NCBI RefSeq assembly: GCF_004965515.1
Contig: NZ_SSHH01000002.1
Span: forward strand, 18,839-82,838
From: Alteraurantiacibacter aquimixticola
Lineage (GTDB): Bacteria > Pseudomonadota > Alphaproteobacteria > Sphingomonadales > Sphingomonadaceae
Reading direction: 5' to 3'
DNA: 64,000 bases
Below the pieces are notes generated by a model. It saw only the letters and a list, made by a program, of their open reading frames with translations. It did no database searches and was not told where the DNA came from. Shown one piece after another: positions 9,625 through 16,760 of this stretch; positions within the stretch are counted from its first letter, which is position 1, and every line of letters starts with the position of its first letter. A program made the position numbers and the translations under genes.

Positions 9625-11170
9625 TCTCGCCATGCCGTCCAAAGCCGCGCTGACGGAAAAACTGCCCGCACAATGGCGCAAGCCCCTGCTCCACCTGGCG
9701 CTCGCCTGCGCCGCCGTCCTGCTCCTATTCGCCCCGGTCTTTGCCGACATGGCGATGCAGTTCTGGGACAGCTCCAGCTACAATCACATCCTCTTCGTAC
9801 CGGTTATCATTGCATGGCTGGTCGCCCAGCGCAGCGGCGAGTTGGCCAAGCTCACGCCGAAGGCATGGTGGCCGGGACTTGTTGCCCTTGCCGGAGCGCT
9901 GTTCCTTTGGCTGCTGGGCGATATCGCCGGTATTGCGCTGGCAACGCACCTCGCGGTCGTTGCCATGCTGCAATCGCTGGTACTGACGATGCTCGGCCCG
10001 CGCGTCAGCTGGGCGCTGGCATTCCCGTTCGCCTATGGCTTCTTCCTCATCCCCTTCGGCGACGAGCTGGTCCCGACCCTGCAGATGGTCACCGCCGACC
10101 TCACCATCGCGCTAACGCAATGGAGCGGCGTGCCTGCGGTGATCGAGGGCGTGTTCATCGATACGCCCGCCGGCCTGTTCGAAGTGGCGGAGGCTTGTTC
10201 GGGCGTGAAGTTCCTCATCGCCATGATCGCACTGGGTACGCTCGCCGCGCATGTCTGCTTTGTCAGCTGGAAGCGCCGCGCGTTGTTCATGCTTGCTGCC
10301 ATGGCGCTGCCGATCCTTGCCAATGGCGTGCGGGCATGGGGCACGATCTATATCGCGCAGTCTCAGGGTATCGAATTCGCCGCCGGCTTCGACCACATCT
10401 TCTATGGCTGGATCTTCTTCGCGCTGGTCATGGGCCTGCTGCTAGCCTTGAGCTGGCGCTTCTTCGACCGACCGCGCGACGGGGCCTTTATCGATGCCGA
10501 GGCCATTGCCGCTGCCCGTTGGCCCGAGGCTCTGGAGCGCATGGCGATTGCACCGGGGAGGGCGCTGGTCGGTGTTGCAGCGCTGTGCCTCGTCGCCATT
10601 GGCTGGTCGGTACAGGCCCGCAGTGTCGAGGCGGAGCTGCCGCAACAAATCGCGCTGCCCGAAATTCCCGGATGGCAGCGCGCGCCTTTCACCGAGGGAC
10701 TGTGGTGGGAACCGCGCGCAGGCGGGGCGGATCACCGGCTGATCGGTTCCTACACCAATGCCGACGGCGCGCAGGTGGAGATGTTCTACGCGCTCTATTC
10801 CGCGCAGGAAGAAGGCCGCGAGGCGGGCGGTTTCGGTGAGGGCGCGCTGATGCCGGGCAGCGACTGGCGCTGGCATTCGCCGGGGCCGGACTTCGACGCG
10901 GGCTTTTCGCAGCGCCTGCAAGCCCCCGGCCCGGAGCAGCGCGTGACGCTGACGCTCTATCGCCATCGCAGTCTTGCAACCGGCAGCGTAGCGCGCCTCA
11001 AGCTCTCCAATATCCGCGACCGGCTGACCTTCGATGCCGAGCCGACCATGCTGCTGATCCTCTCCGCGCGTGAGGGCGGGGCGGTCCCGGCGGAGCAGGC
11101 GATCCGGGAATTCATCGCTTCCACCGCGCCCACCGGCGAATGGATGGACCGCATCGCGCAAAAGCCCTAA
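9614..11170 (+). CDS. xrtA: Exosortase A fused to EpsI (XrtA-EpsI)
   Basis: A 518-residue multi-spanning inner-membrane protein. The N-terminal ~290 residues are an exosortase, a cysteine transpeptidase that cuts PEP-CTERM sorting signals. The conserved triad is visible as Cys195 in EACSGVKF, Arg240 in ANGVRAWG and His261 in GFDHIFYG. Residues from about 310 form an EpsI-type periplasmic domain (LPEIPGWQRAPF, then WWEPRAGGADH). EpsI is separate in some proteobacteria and fused here. The start ATG 9614 lies inside the upstream glycosyltransferase end. No protein with a C-terminal PEP motif, membrane helix and basic tail is encoded in this window, so the substrates lie elsewhere. Confidence 0.93.
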   Translation: MPLDLAMPSKAALTEKLPAQWRKPLLHLALACAAVLLLFAPVFADMAMQFWDSSSYNHILFVPVIIAWLVAQRSGELAKLTPKAWWPGLVALAGALFLWLLGDIAGIALATHLAVVAMLQSLVLTMLGPRVSWALAFPFAYGFFLIPFGDELVPTLQMVTADLTIALTQWSGVPAVIEGVFIDTPAGLFEVAEACSGVKFLIAMIALGTLAAHVCFVSWKRRALFMLAAMALPILANGVRAWGTIYIAQSQGIEFAAGFDHIFYGWIFFALVMGLLLALSWRFFDRPRDGAFIDAEAIAAARWPEALERMAIAPGRALVGVAALCLVAIGWSVQARSVEAELPQQIALPEIPGWQRAPFTEGLWWEPRAGGADHRLIGSYTNADGAQVEMFYALYSAQEEGREAGGFGEGALMPGSDWRWHSPGPDFDAGFSQRLQAPGPEQRVTLTLYRHRSLATGSVARLKLSNIRDRLTFDAEPTMLLILSAREGGAVPAEQAIREFIASTAPTGEWMDRIAQKP

Positions 11171-11180
11171 GCCCACGCGC

Positions 11181-13079
11181 ATGTGCGGGATCGCCGGGAT
11201 TTTCCATTGCGGAACCATCAAGCCGGTGGACCCGGCGCGTGTGGAGCGGATGTGCGACGCACTCGCCCATCGCGGACCCGATGGATCGGGCGTATGGACC
11301 GCGCCGGGCGTCGGCCTCGGGCACCGCCGCCTCTCGATCATCGATATCGCCGGATCGCCGCAGCCGATGCATTCCGCCGATGAGCGGCACGTGATCAGCT
11401 TCAATGGCGAGATCTACAATTTCCGCGCCCTGCGCCGCGAACTGGAAGGGCTGGGCGCCGAGTTCCGCACCGATGGCGATACCGAGGTGATCCTAGCCGC
11501 CTATCAGCGCTGGGGAACGGATTGCCTCTCGCGCCTCCACGGCATGTTTGCCTTCGCGATCTATGACCGCAAGGACCGCACACTGTTCCTCGCCCGCGAC
11601 CGATTTGGGGTGAAGCCGCTCTTTATGGCGATGCTGAGCGATGGCAGCATGGCCTTCGCCAGTGAATTGAAAGGCTTGCTCGCCCATCCGCTGCTGCGGC
11701 GTGAGGTCGATCCCAGGGCGATCGAGGATTACATGACCTGGGGCTATGTCCCCGATCATAGCAGCATCCTGCGCGGCGTCGAGAAGCTGCCCGCGGGCCA
11801 TTTCCGCCTGCTGAAGCATGATGCCGCGCCTGCCGATCCGCAGCAATATTGGGACATCTCCTTTGCCGAGAGGCGCAAGGGCAAGCCGCGCGACCTGGAG
11901 GCGGAATTGCTCCACCACCTGCGTGAGGCAGTAACTTCGCGGATGGTCTCTGATGTTCCGCTCGGCGCATTCCTGTCGGGCGGCGTCGACAGCTCCAGCG
12001 TGGTGGCGATGATGGCGGAGGCAAGCCGCGATCCGGTGCGCACCTGTTCGATCGGATTCGACGTGGCGGCTGTGGACGAGACGTCGCATGCCGCGAAGGT
12101 GGCGCAATTGTTCGGCACCGATCATGTCAGCCGGGAGGTCGGCTCCGACCAGTTCGATGCAATCGACGATATCGCGGCCATGTTCGACGAACCCTTTGCT
12201 GATGCCTCCGCCTTGCCGACTTGGCGCGTATGCCAGCTGGCGCGCGAGAATGTGACGGTTGCGCTGTCGGGAGACGGCGCGGACGAGGCGATGGCGGGAT
12301 ATCGCCGCCAGGTCTTCCATCATCATGAGGAGCGCGCGCGGCGGCTGCTACCCGCTCAGCTGCGGGAAAAGGTGATTGGACCGCTCGCGCAAGCATGGCC
12401 TAAGGCGGACTGGGCACCGCGACCGCTGCGCGCGAAGTCGACCTTGCAGGCGCTGGCCGGTACTGGCCCGCAAGCCTATGCGTTGGCACTCGGCACCGTA
12501 CCGCCTGCAATTCGCGCGTCGCTCTATGGCGAAGACTTCCGTCGGCAGATCGGTGATTACCGCGCTGAGCACGCGCTGGAAAAGGTAATGCGAGACGCTC
12601 CGGCGCGGTCTGGTCTCGATGCCGCGCAGTATGCCGACCTCAAGTTCTGGCTACCCGGAGACATCCTGACCAAGGTCGATCGAACCAGCATGTCGGTGAG
12701 CCTTGAGGCGCGTGAACCCCTGTTAGACCACCGCTTGGTCGAGTTCGCCGCCAGCTTGCCCGAAGGTCTGCGGGTGAAGGGGAAGCAGGGCAAATGGCTT
12801 CTGAAGAAGGCGATGGAGCGGTACCTGCCCGCCGACATTCTCTACCGCTCGAAGCAGGGTTTCGTGACGCCGATTGCCGAGTGGCTGCGTGGGCCGCTGC
12901 AAGGCCAGACCCGCGCCATTGCCGCCAGCAGCGCGCTAGCCCGCACGGGGTGGTTCGATCGCGCACAACTCTCACGTATTGCCGAGGCGCATATCTCCGG
13001 ACGGAGCGACCATTCGCGGCTGCTGTGGCAGCTGATCATGCTCGACAAGTCGCTGTCGCGGCTGGGGATCGCGACCTAG
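11181..13079 (+). CDS. XrtA/PEP-CTERM-associated amidotransferase (asparagine synthase family)
   Basis: A 632-residue glutamine-dependent amidotransferase. ATG 11181 puts Cys at position 2 (MCGIAGIFHCG), the N-terminal nucleophile of class-II glutaminase domains, followed by HRGPDGSG. The synthase half carries the ATP-pyrophosphatase loop FLSGGVDSSSV and later KVDRTSMSVSLEAREPLLDH. The family variant found with exosortase A (TIGR03108-like) probably amidates a precursor of the exopolysaccharide rather than making free asparagine. It ends the plus-strand locus, and its stop overlaps the stop of the convergent zapE gene by four bases. Confidence 0.9.
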   Translation: MCGIAGIFHCGTIKPVDPARVERMCDALAHRGPDGSGVWTAPGVGLGHRRLSIIDIAGSPQPMHSADERHVISFNGEIYNFRALRRELEGLGAEFRTDGDTEVILAAYQRWGTDCLSRLHGMFAFAIYDRKDRTLFLARDRFGVKPLFMAMLSDGSMAFASELKGLLAHPLLRREVDPRAIEDYMTWGYVPDHSSILRGVEKLPAGHFRLLKHDAAPADPQQYWDISFAERRKGKPRDLEAELLHHLREAVTSRMVSDVPLGAFLSGGVDSSSVVAMMAEASRDPVRTCSIGFDVAAVDETSHAAKVAQLFGTDHVSREVGSDQFDAIDDIAAMFDEPFADASALPTWRVCQLARENVTVALSGDGADEAMAGYRRQVFHHHEERARRLLPAQLREKVIGPLAQAWPKADWAPRPLRAKSTLQALAGTGPQAYALALGTVPPAIRASLYGEDFRRQIGDYRAEHALEKVMRDAPARSGLDAAQYADLKFWLPGDILTKVDRTSMSVSLEAREPLLDHRLVEFAASLPEGLRVKGKQGKWLLKKAMERYLPADILYRSKQGFVTPIAEWLRGPLQGQTRAIAASSALARTGWFDRAQLSRIAEAHISGRSDHSRLLWQLIMLDKSLSRLGIAT

Positions 13080-14200
13080 CCCGCCTCGCCATGGCCGAGC
13101 GCCATGTATGCGTCGCTTTGCATTTCCTTGAGCCGACTGACCGTGCGCTCGAATTCGAAAGCGCCATCGCCTGACGGGTAGAGCTGCTCAGGCTCCACCG
13201 CAGCCGAAGCGAAGAGCTTCACCCGGTTCTCATACAGCGCATCGATCAGCGTGACGAAGCGCGCCGCCTCATTGCGCATCTCGCGATCCATCTGCGGGAT
13301 CCCGACGATGATGACGGTATGGTATTCGCGCGCGATGGCCAGATAGTCGGAGGCACCGCGCGCCTCCTTGCACAGCCGCTTGAAGCTGAACACGGCGACG
13401 CCCTTGAGACTCTTGGGTACGAACAGCGTCCGCCCGCCGCCGAGGTCCAGTTCGGCGGAGGGGACGTGTTCGGCATCCTCCGGGGCGAAGTCGGTGAGGC
13501 GGAAGAACAGCTCGCGCAGCTGTGCCGTAGCCTCATCCCCGATTGGCGCATGCCAGCTGGCCATCCCGCCGATGCGGTCGAGCCGGTAATCGGTGGGGCC
13601 ATTGAGTTCGATCACGTCCAGCCTCCGCTCGATCAAGTCGATGAAAGGCAGGAAGTGCTCGCGGTTCAGCCCGTCCTTGTACAGATCGCGGGGAGGGCGG
13701 TTGCTGGTGGTCACCACCGTCACGCCATGATCGACGATCAGCGCGCGGAACAGGCGTGACATGATCATCGCATCGGTGGAGTTGTTGACCACCATCTCGT
13801 CGAAAGCGAGGCAGCGCACATCCTCGGCAAGGGCGGCCGCGACGGGGGCGATGGGATCGCCCGCCTCCTTCTTACGCTCCTCGCGGATGCGTGCGTGGAC
13901 CTCAAGCATGAAGGCGTGGAAATGCGCGCGGCGCTTGCGGCGGATGTCGAGGCAATCGAAGAACAGGTCCATCAGCATGGACTTGCCGCGGCCCACGCCG
14001 CCCCACATGTAGATGCCGGTTTCCGCCCTGGGCTTGCGCCTTAACAGCCGGTCGATGAGGCCCGGATCATCAGCCTGCCGGGAGGCCTCCAGCGTTGCCT
14101 GCAGCTCACCCAGACGCCCGGCAGCTGCGCGCTGCTGCGGATCGGGGCGAAGCTCGCCCGATTCCAGCAATTCCTCGTATCTGGCAAGAACTCCGGTCAG
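13076..14200 (-). CDS. zapE: ZapE/AFG1-family ATPase
   Basis: A P-loop ATPase of the AFG1/ZapE family (about 374 residues). ZapE acts on constriction at the divisome in E. coli; the mitochondrial relatives work on respiratory complexes, which fits its place behind sdhB. Walker A is GGVGRGKS and Walker B is in CLAFDEM. The start is unclear. Upstream of the expected N-terminus ([20 protein letters not shown]) the only ATG is at 14269, 73 bases inside sdhB. A CTG at 14200, overlapping the sdhB stop, best fits the usual N-terminus, and TTG 14170 is a shorter choice. Translational coupling to sdhB is likely. Confidence 0.85.
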   Translation of the reverse strand: MTGVLARYEELLESGELRPDPQQRAAAGRLGELQATLEASRQADDPGLIDRLLRRKPRAETGIYMWGGVGRGKSMLMDLFFDCLDIRRKRRAHFHAFMLEVHARIREERKKEAGDPIAPVAAALAEDVRCLAFDEMVVNNSTDAMIMSRLFRALIVDHGVTVVTTSNRPPRDLYKDGLNREHFLPFIDLIERRLDVIELNGPTDYRLDRIGGMASWHAPIGDEATAQLRELFFRLTDFAPEDAEHVPSAELDLGGGRTLFVPKSLKGVAVFSFKRLCKEARGASDYLAIAREYHTVIIVGIPQMDREMRNEAARFVTLIDALYENRVKLFASAAVEPEQLYPSGDGAFEFERTVSRLKEMQSDAYMALGHGEAG

Positions 14201-14979
14201 ATCTGGCGTTCCGCCTGCATCTTCTTGATTTCGGCGATCGCACGCGCCGGGCTGAGGCCCTTGGGGCAAACATTGGCGCAGTTCATGATCGTGTGGCAGC
14301 GATAGAGGCGGAAGGGATCCTCCAACTCGTCAAGCCGCTCACCCGTCATCTCGTCGCGGCTATCGGCCAGCCAGCGATAGGCCTGCAGCAGGATCGCCGG
14401 GCCAAGGAACTTGTCCGAATTCCACCAATAGCTTGGGCAGGAGGTCGAGCAACAGGCGCACAGGATGCACTCATAGAGCCCGTCCAGCTTCTCGCGCTGT
14501 TCGGGCGATTGCAGCCGCTCCTTGCCCGAGGGCGTGGTGGAGACCGTCTGCAGCCACGGGCGGATGCTGGCATATTGGGCGTAGAAGTGCGTGAAATCGG
14601 GCACCAGGTCCTTCACCACTTCCATATGCGGCAGCGGGGTGATCTGGATATCGCCCTTCAGGTCCTCGATCGCGGTGGTGCAGGCGAGGCCGTTCTTGCC
14701 GTTGAGGTTCATCGCGCAGGAGCCGCAGATGCCTTCGCGGCAGGAGCGGCGGAAGGTCAGCGTCGGATCGATCTCGTTCTTGATCTTGATGATCGCGTCG
14801 AGGACCATCGGGCCGCAATCGTCCATATCGATCTCGAACGTGTCATAGCGCGGGTTCTCTCCGCTGTCCGGGTCCCAGCGATAGATGCGGAAGGTCTTCA
14901 CCCGCGTGGCGCCTTCCGCCTTGTAGAGGTGGCCCTTGCCGTTGATCTTGCTGTTCTTCGGGAGCGTGAAGGTCGCCAT
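14197..14979 (-). CDS. sdhB: Succinate dehydrogenase iron-sulfur subunit
   Basis: A 260-residue electron-transfer subunit of complex II, on the inner face of the membrane. The N-terminal ferredoxin domain binds [2Fe-2S] through [13 protein letters not shown] and a later Cys in GLACTT. The C-terminal domain has [16 protein letters not shown] and [14 protein letters not shown], the ligands for the [4Fe-4S] and [3Fe-4S] centres. Length is normal. The other subunits (sdhCDA) are not next to it: upstream is a divergent SDR gene. sdhB therefore has its own promoter in 14980-15228 and is followed only by zapE. Confidence 0.97.
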   Translation of the reverse strand: MATFTLPKNSKINGKGHLYKAEGATRVKTFRIYRWDPDSGENPRYDTFEIDMDDCGPMVLDAIIKIKNEIDPTLTFRRSCREGICGSCAMNLNGKNGLACTTAIEDLKGDIQITPLPHMEVVKDLVPDFTHFYAQYASIRPWLQTVSTTPSGKERLQSPEQREKLDGLYECILCACCSTSCPSYWWNSDKFLGPAILLQAYRWLADSRDEMTGERLDELEDPFRLYRCHTIMNCANVCPKGLSPARAIAEIKKMQAERQI

Positions 14980-15082
14980 AATTGCCCACTTTCCTTGATC
15001 TGCGCCCTATCTAGCCAATCGTGCCGCAAGGGCAAGGCAGACCTTGGTCCGGCCCGGGGACAGCGGGCATTAGGCAAGAGGG

Positions 15083-15113
15083 CATGGAACACATGGAACA
15101 CTGTCCTGTTCCA
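15083..15113. promoter_or_regulatory. Operator-like repeat between sdhB and SDR gene
   Basis: Two direct copies of CATGGAACA (15083-15091 and 15092-15100) are followed by an inverted TGTTCCA (15107-15113), so TGGAACA-N6-TGTTCCA forms a dyad. It lies about 105 bases before sdhB and 115 bases before the divergent SDR start, in the only space where promoters for either gene can be. It looks like a binding site for a transcription factor; which one is unknown. The remainder of 14980-15228 shows no gene or RNA I can support. Confidence 0.35.
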
Positions 15114-15228
15114 AATACCGCTTCAACCCAAGCGCCTTTCCAGAAGACCGCGCCCGATATGGCGAAAAGGCCATGTTTCCATCATCGCCAGTCGCCTTAG
15201 ATTGTCGCCATGCCCATAGGAAAGCGCC

Positions 15229-15957
15229 ATGACCACAGCTGACTGGCCCCGCCGCGCGGCTGTATTCGGCGCAACCGGCGGGATCGGCGCCGCGCTGTGC
15301 CGTGCCTTGGCTGACAGGAATGTGGCGGTTATGGCCGGATCGCGCAGCGGGGAATGTCCGCGGCACCAATTGATCACCCCGTTTCGCTTCGACCTCTCGG
15401 ATGAAGACAGCATCCGGACGGCCGCCCGATCGATGGCCGACGAACCGCCCGAGCTAGTGATAGTCGCCACCGGTCTACTGACATTGGCTGACGGCACCGG
15501 GCCGGAGCGCAGTTACAAGGCGCTGGACCCGGCCGCCATGGCCGAGGCCTTTGCCGCGAACGCCATTGGCCCGGCACTGGTCGCGAAGCACCTCCTCCCG
15601 CTGATGCCGCGACAGGACCGCTTCGTGTTCGCTGCGATCTCAGCAAAGGTCGGCTCGATCTCGGACAACCGCATGGGCGGCTGGCACAGCTACCGCGCCA
15701 GCAAGGCCGCGCTCAACATGCTGGTGAAGAACTTCGCCATCGAAATGGCCCGCACCCATGAGCAGAGCATCGTGGTGGCGCTGCATCCGGGCACGGTGGA
15801 CACACAACTTTCGCAGCCTTTCCAGTCCAACCTCCCCGAAGGTCAGCTCACCCCCAGGCGCGAGGCGGCGATGAACCTGTTGCAAGTGCTGCTCCAGCTT
15901 CGGCCCGATGACAGCGGCAAGCTGATCGCCTGGGATGGAGCCGAAATCGCGCCCTGA
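15229..15957 (+). CDS. SDR-family NAD(P)-dependent oxidoreductase (C-factor-like)
   Basis: A 242-residue short-chain dehydrogenase with a Rossmann fold. The nucleotide loop is FGATGGIGAAL near residues 14-24, Asn of the NAI position is in EAFAANAIGPAL, the catalytic Ser is in FAAISAKVGS, and Tyr/Lys are in the YRASKAALNM motif. The pattern, with a C-terminal HPGTVDTQLS segment, matches the CsgA/C-factor-like subgroup of SDRs. The natural substrate is not known for most members. It is probably transcribed on its own or with the methyltransferase 81 bases downstream. Confidence 0.85.
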   Translation: MTTADWPRRAAVFGATGGIGAALCRALADRNVAVMAGSRSGECPRHQLITPFRFDLSDEDSIRTAARSMADEPPELVIVATGLLTLADGTGPERSYKALDPAAMAEAFAANAIGPALVAKHLLPLMPRQDRFVFAAISAKVGSISDNRMGGWHSYRASKAALNMLVKNFAIEMARTHEQSIVVALHPGTVDTQLSQPFQSNLPEGQLTPRREAAMNLLQVLLQLRPDDSGKLIAWDGAEIAP

Positions 15958-16038
15958 CTGTCCGACGCAGGCAGAAATTAGCCGTTTGCAATCGCTGCGA
16001 CTGCGGTAATCTGCCCCGGCAAATGGAGGAGCGGTCGC

Positions 16039-16674
16039 ATGGGTCTGCGCAACTGGTACGATGAAACAATCCTGCCCAAAATCGTGGCCGCGGGCTGTTC
16101 GTCTCCCGAAGTGAGCGAATTGCGCGCCCACGTAGTACCGCTGGCGCAAGGCAAGGTGTTTGAGATCGGCTGCGGCGGCGGGTACAATCAGGCGCTCTAC
16201 AAGAAGGACGCGATCACCCAGTTCGCCGGGATCGACCCCAATGCCAGCCTTCTCGATACCTCGCGCAAGCGGGCGGAGGCGCAGGGCTGGGAGGCCGATA
16301 TCCGCCAGGGCGTAGGCGAAGCCATCCCTTTCCCGGACGGGTCATTTGACACAGTTGTCTGCACCTACACGCTCTGTTCGGTCGACGATCAGGCAAAGGT
16401 GCTGTCCGAATTGCGCCGCATCCTGAAACCGGGCGGCCGGCTGCTCTATCTCGAACATGGCAAGGCCCCCGATCCCGGGCCGGCGAAATGGCAAAGGCGG
16501 ATCGAGCCGGTGTGGAAGAAGCTGATGGGCAATTGCCACCTGACGCGCGAGATCGGCGCGGCCATCCGTCCCGCAGGCTTCGAGGTTGAGCCGATCGGGC
16601 AGGAATATTTCGAAAAGGCACCCAAATGGGCCGGGTGGATCGAATGGGGCGTGGCGCGCAAGGTCGGCGCCTGA
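16039..16674 (+). CDS. Class I SAM-dependent methyltransferase
   Basis: A 211-residue cytoplasmic methyltransferase. ATG 16039 is preceded by a strong GGAGG about 9 bases upstream. Motif I is VFEIGCGGGYN (about residues 39-49), the acidic residue of motif II is in FAGIDPNAS, and a motif-IV-like FDTVVCTYTLCSVDD follows, then RILKPGGRLLYLEHGKAPD. The YLEHG motif and overall pattern resemble the PmtA/METTL7-like subgroup. Its substrate is not evident; a small lipid or thiol is possible. A bidirectional terminator follows the stop. Confidence 0.8.
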   Translation: MGLRNWYDETILPKIVAAGCSSPEVSELRAHVVPLAQGKVFEIGCGGGYNQALYKKDAITQFAGIDPNASLLDTSRKRAEAQGWEADIRQGVGEAIPFPDGSFDTVVCTYTLCSVDDQAKVLSELRRILKPGGRLLYLEHGKAPDPGPAKWQRRIEPVWKKLMGNCHLTREIGAAIRPAGFEVEPIGQEYFEKAPKWAGWIEWGVARKVGA

Positions 16675-16696
16675 TCCCGCAAGTCATCTAAGGCGG

Positions 16697-16740
16697 AAAC
16701 AAAACGGGCCGGAGCAGCGATGCTCCGGCCCGACTTGTTT
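16697..16740. terminator. Bidirectional rho-independent terminator
   Basis: A perfect 12-bp stem (CGGGCCGGAGCA at 16705-16716, partner at 16721-16732) with a GCGA tetraloop is flanked by A-rich sequence on the left and ACTTGTTT on the right, so it gives a T-rich tail in both directions. It lies between the convergent ends of the methyltransferase (16674) and rne (16761) and would end both transcripts. Confidence 0.85.
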
Positions 16741-16760
16741 CGCTTGGCCTCTCTTACGGC

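Noticed and set aside
15083..15113. LexA box
   Set aside because: GTTC half-sites are spaced by 5 rather than the 7 bases of the alphaproteobacterial SOS box.
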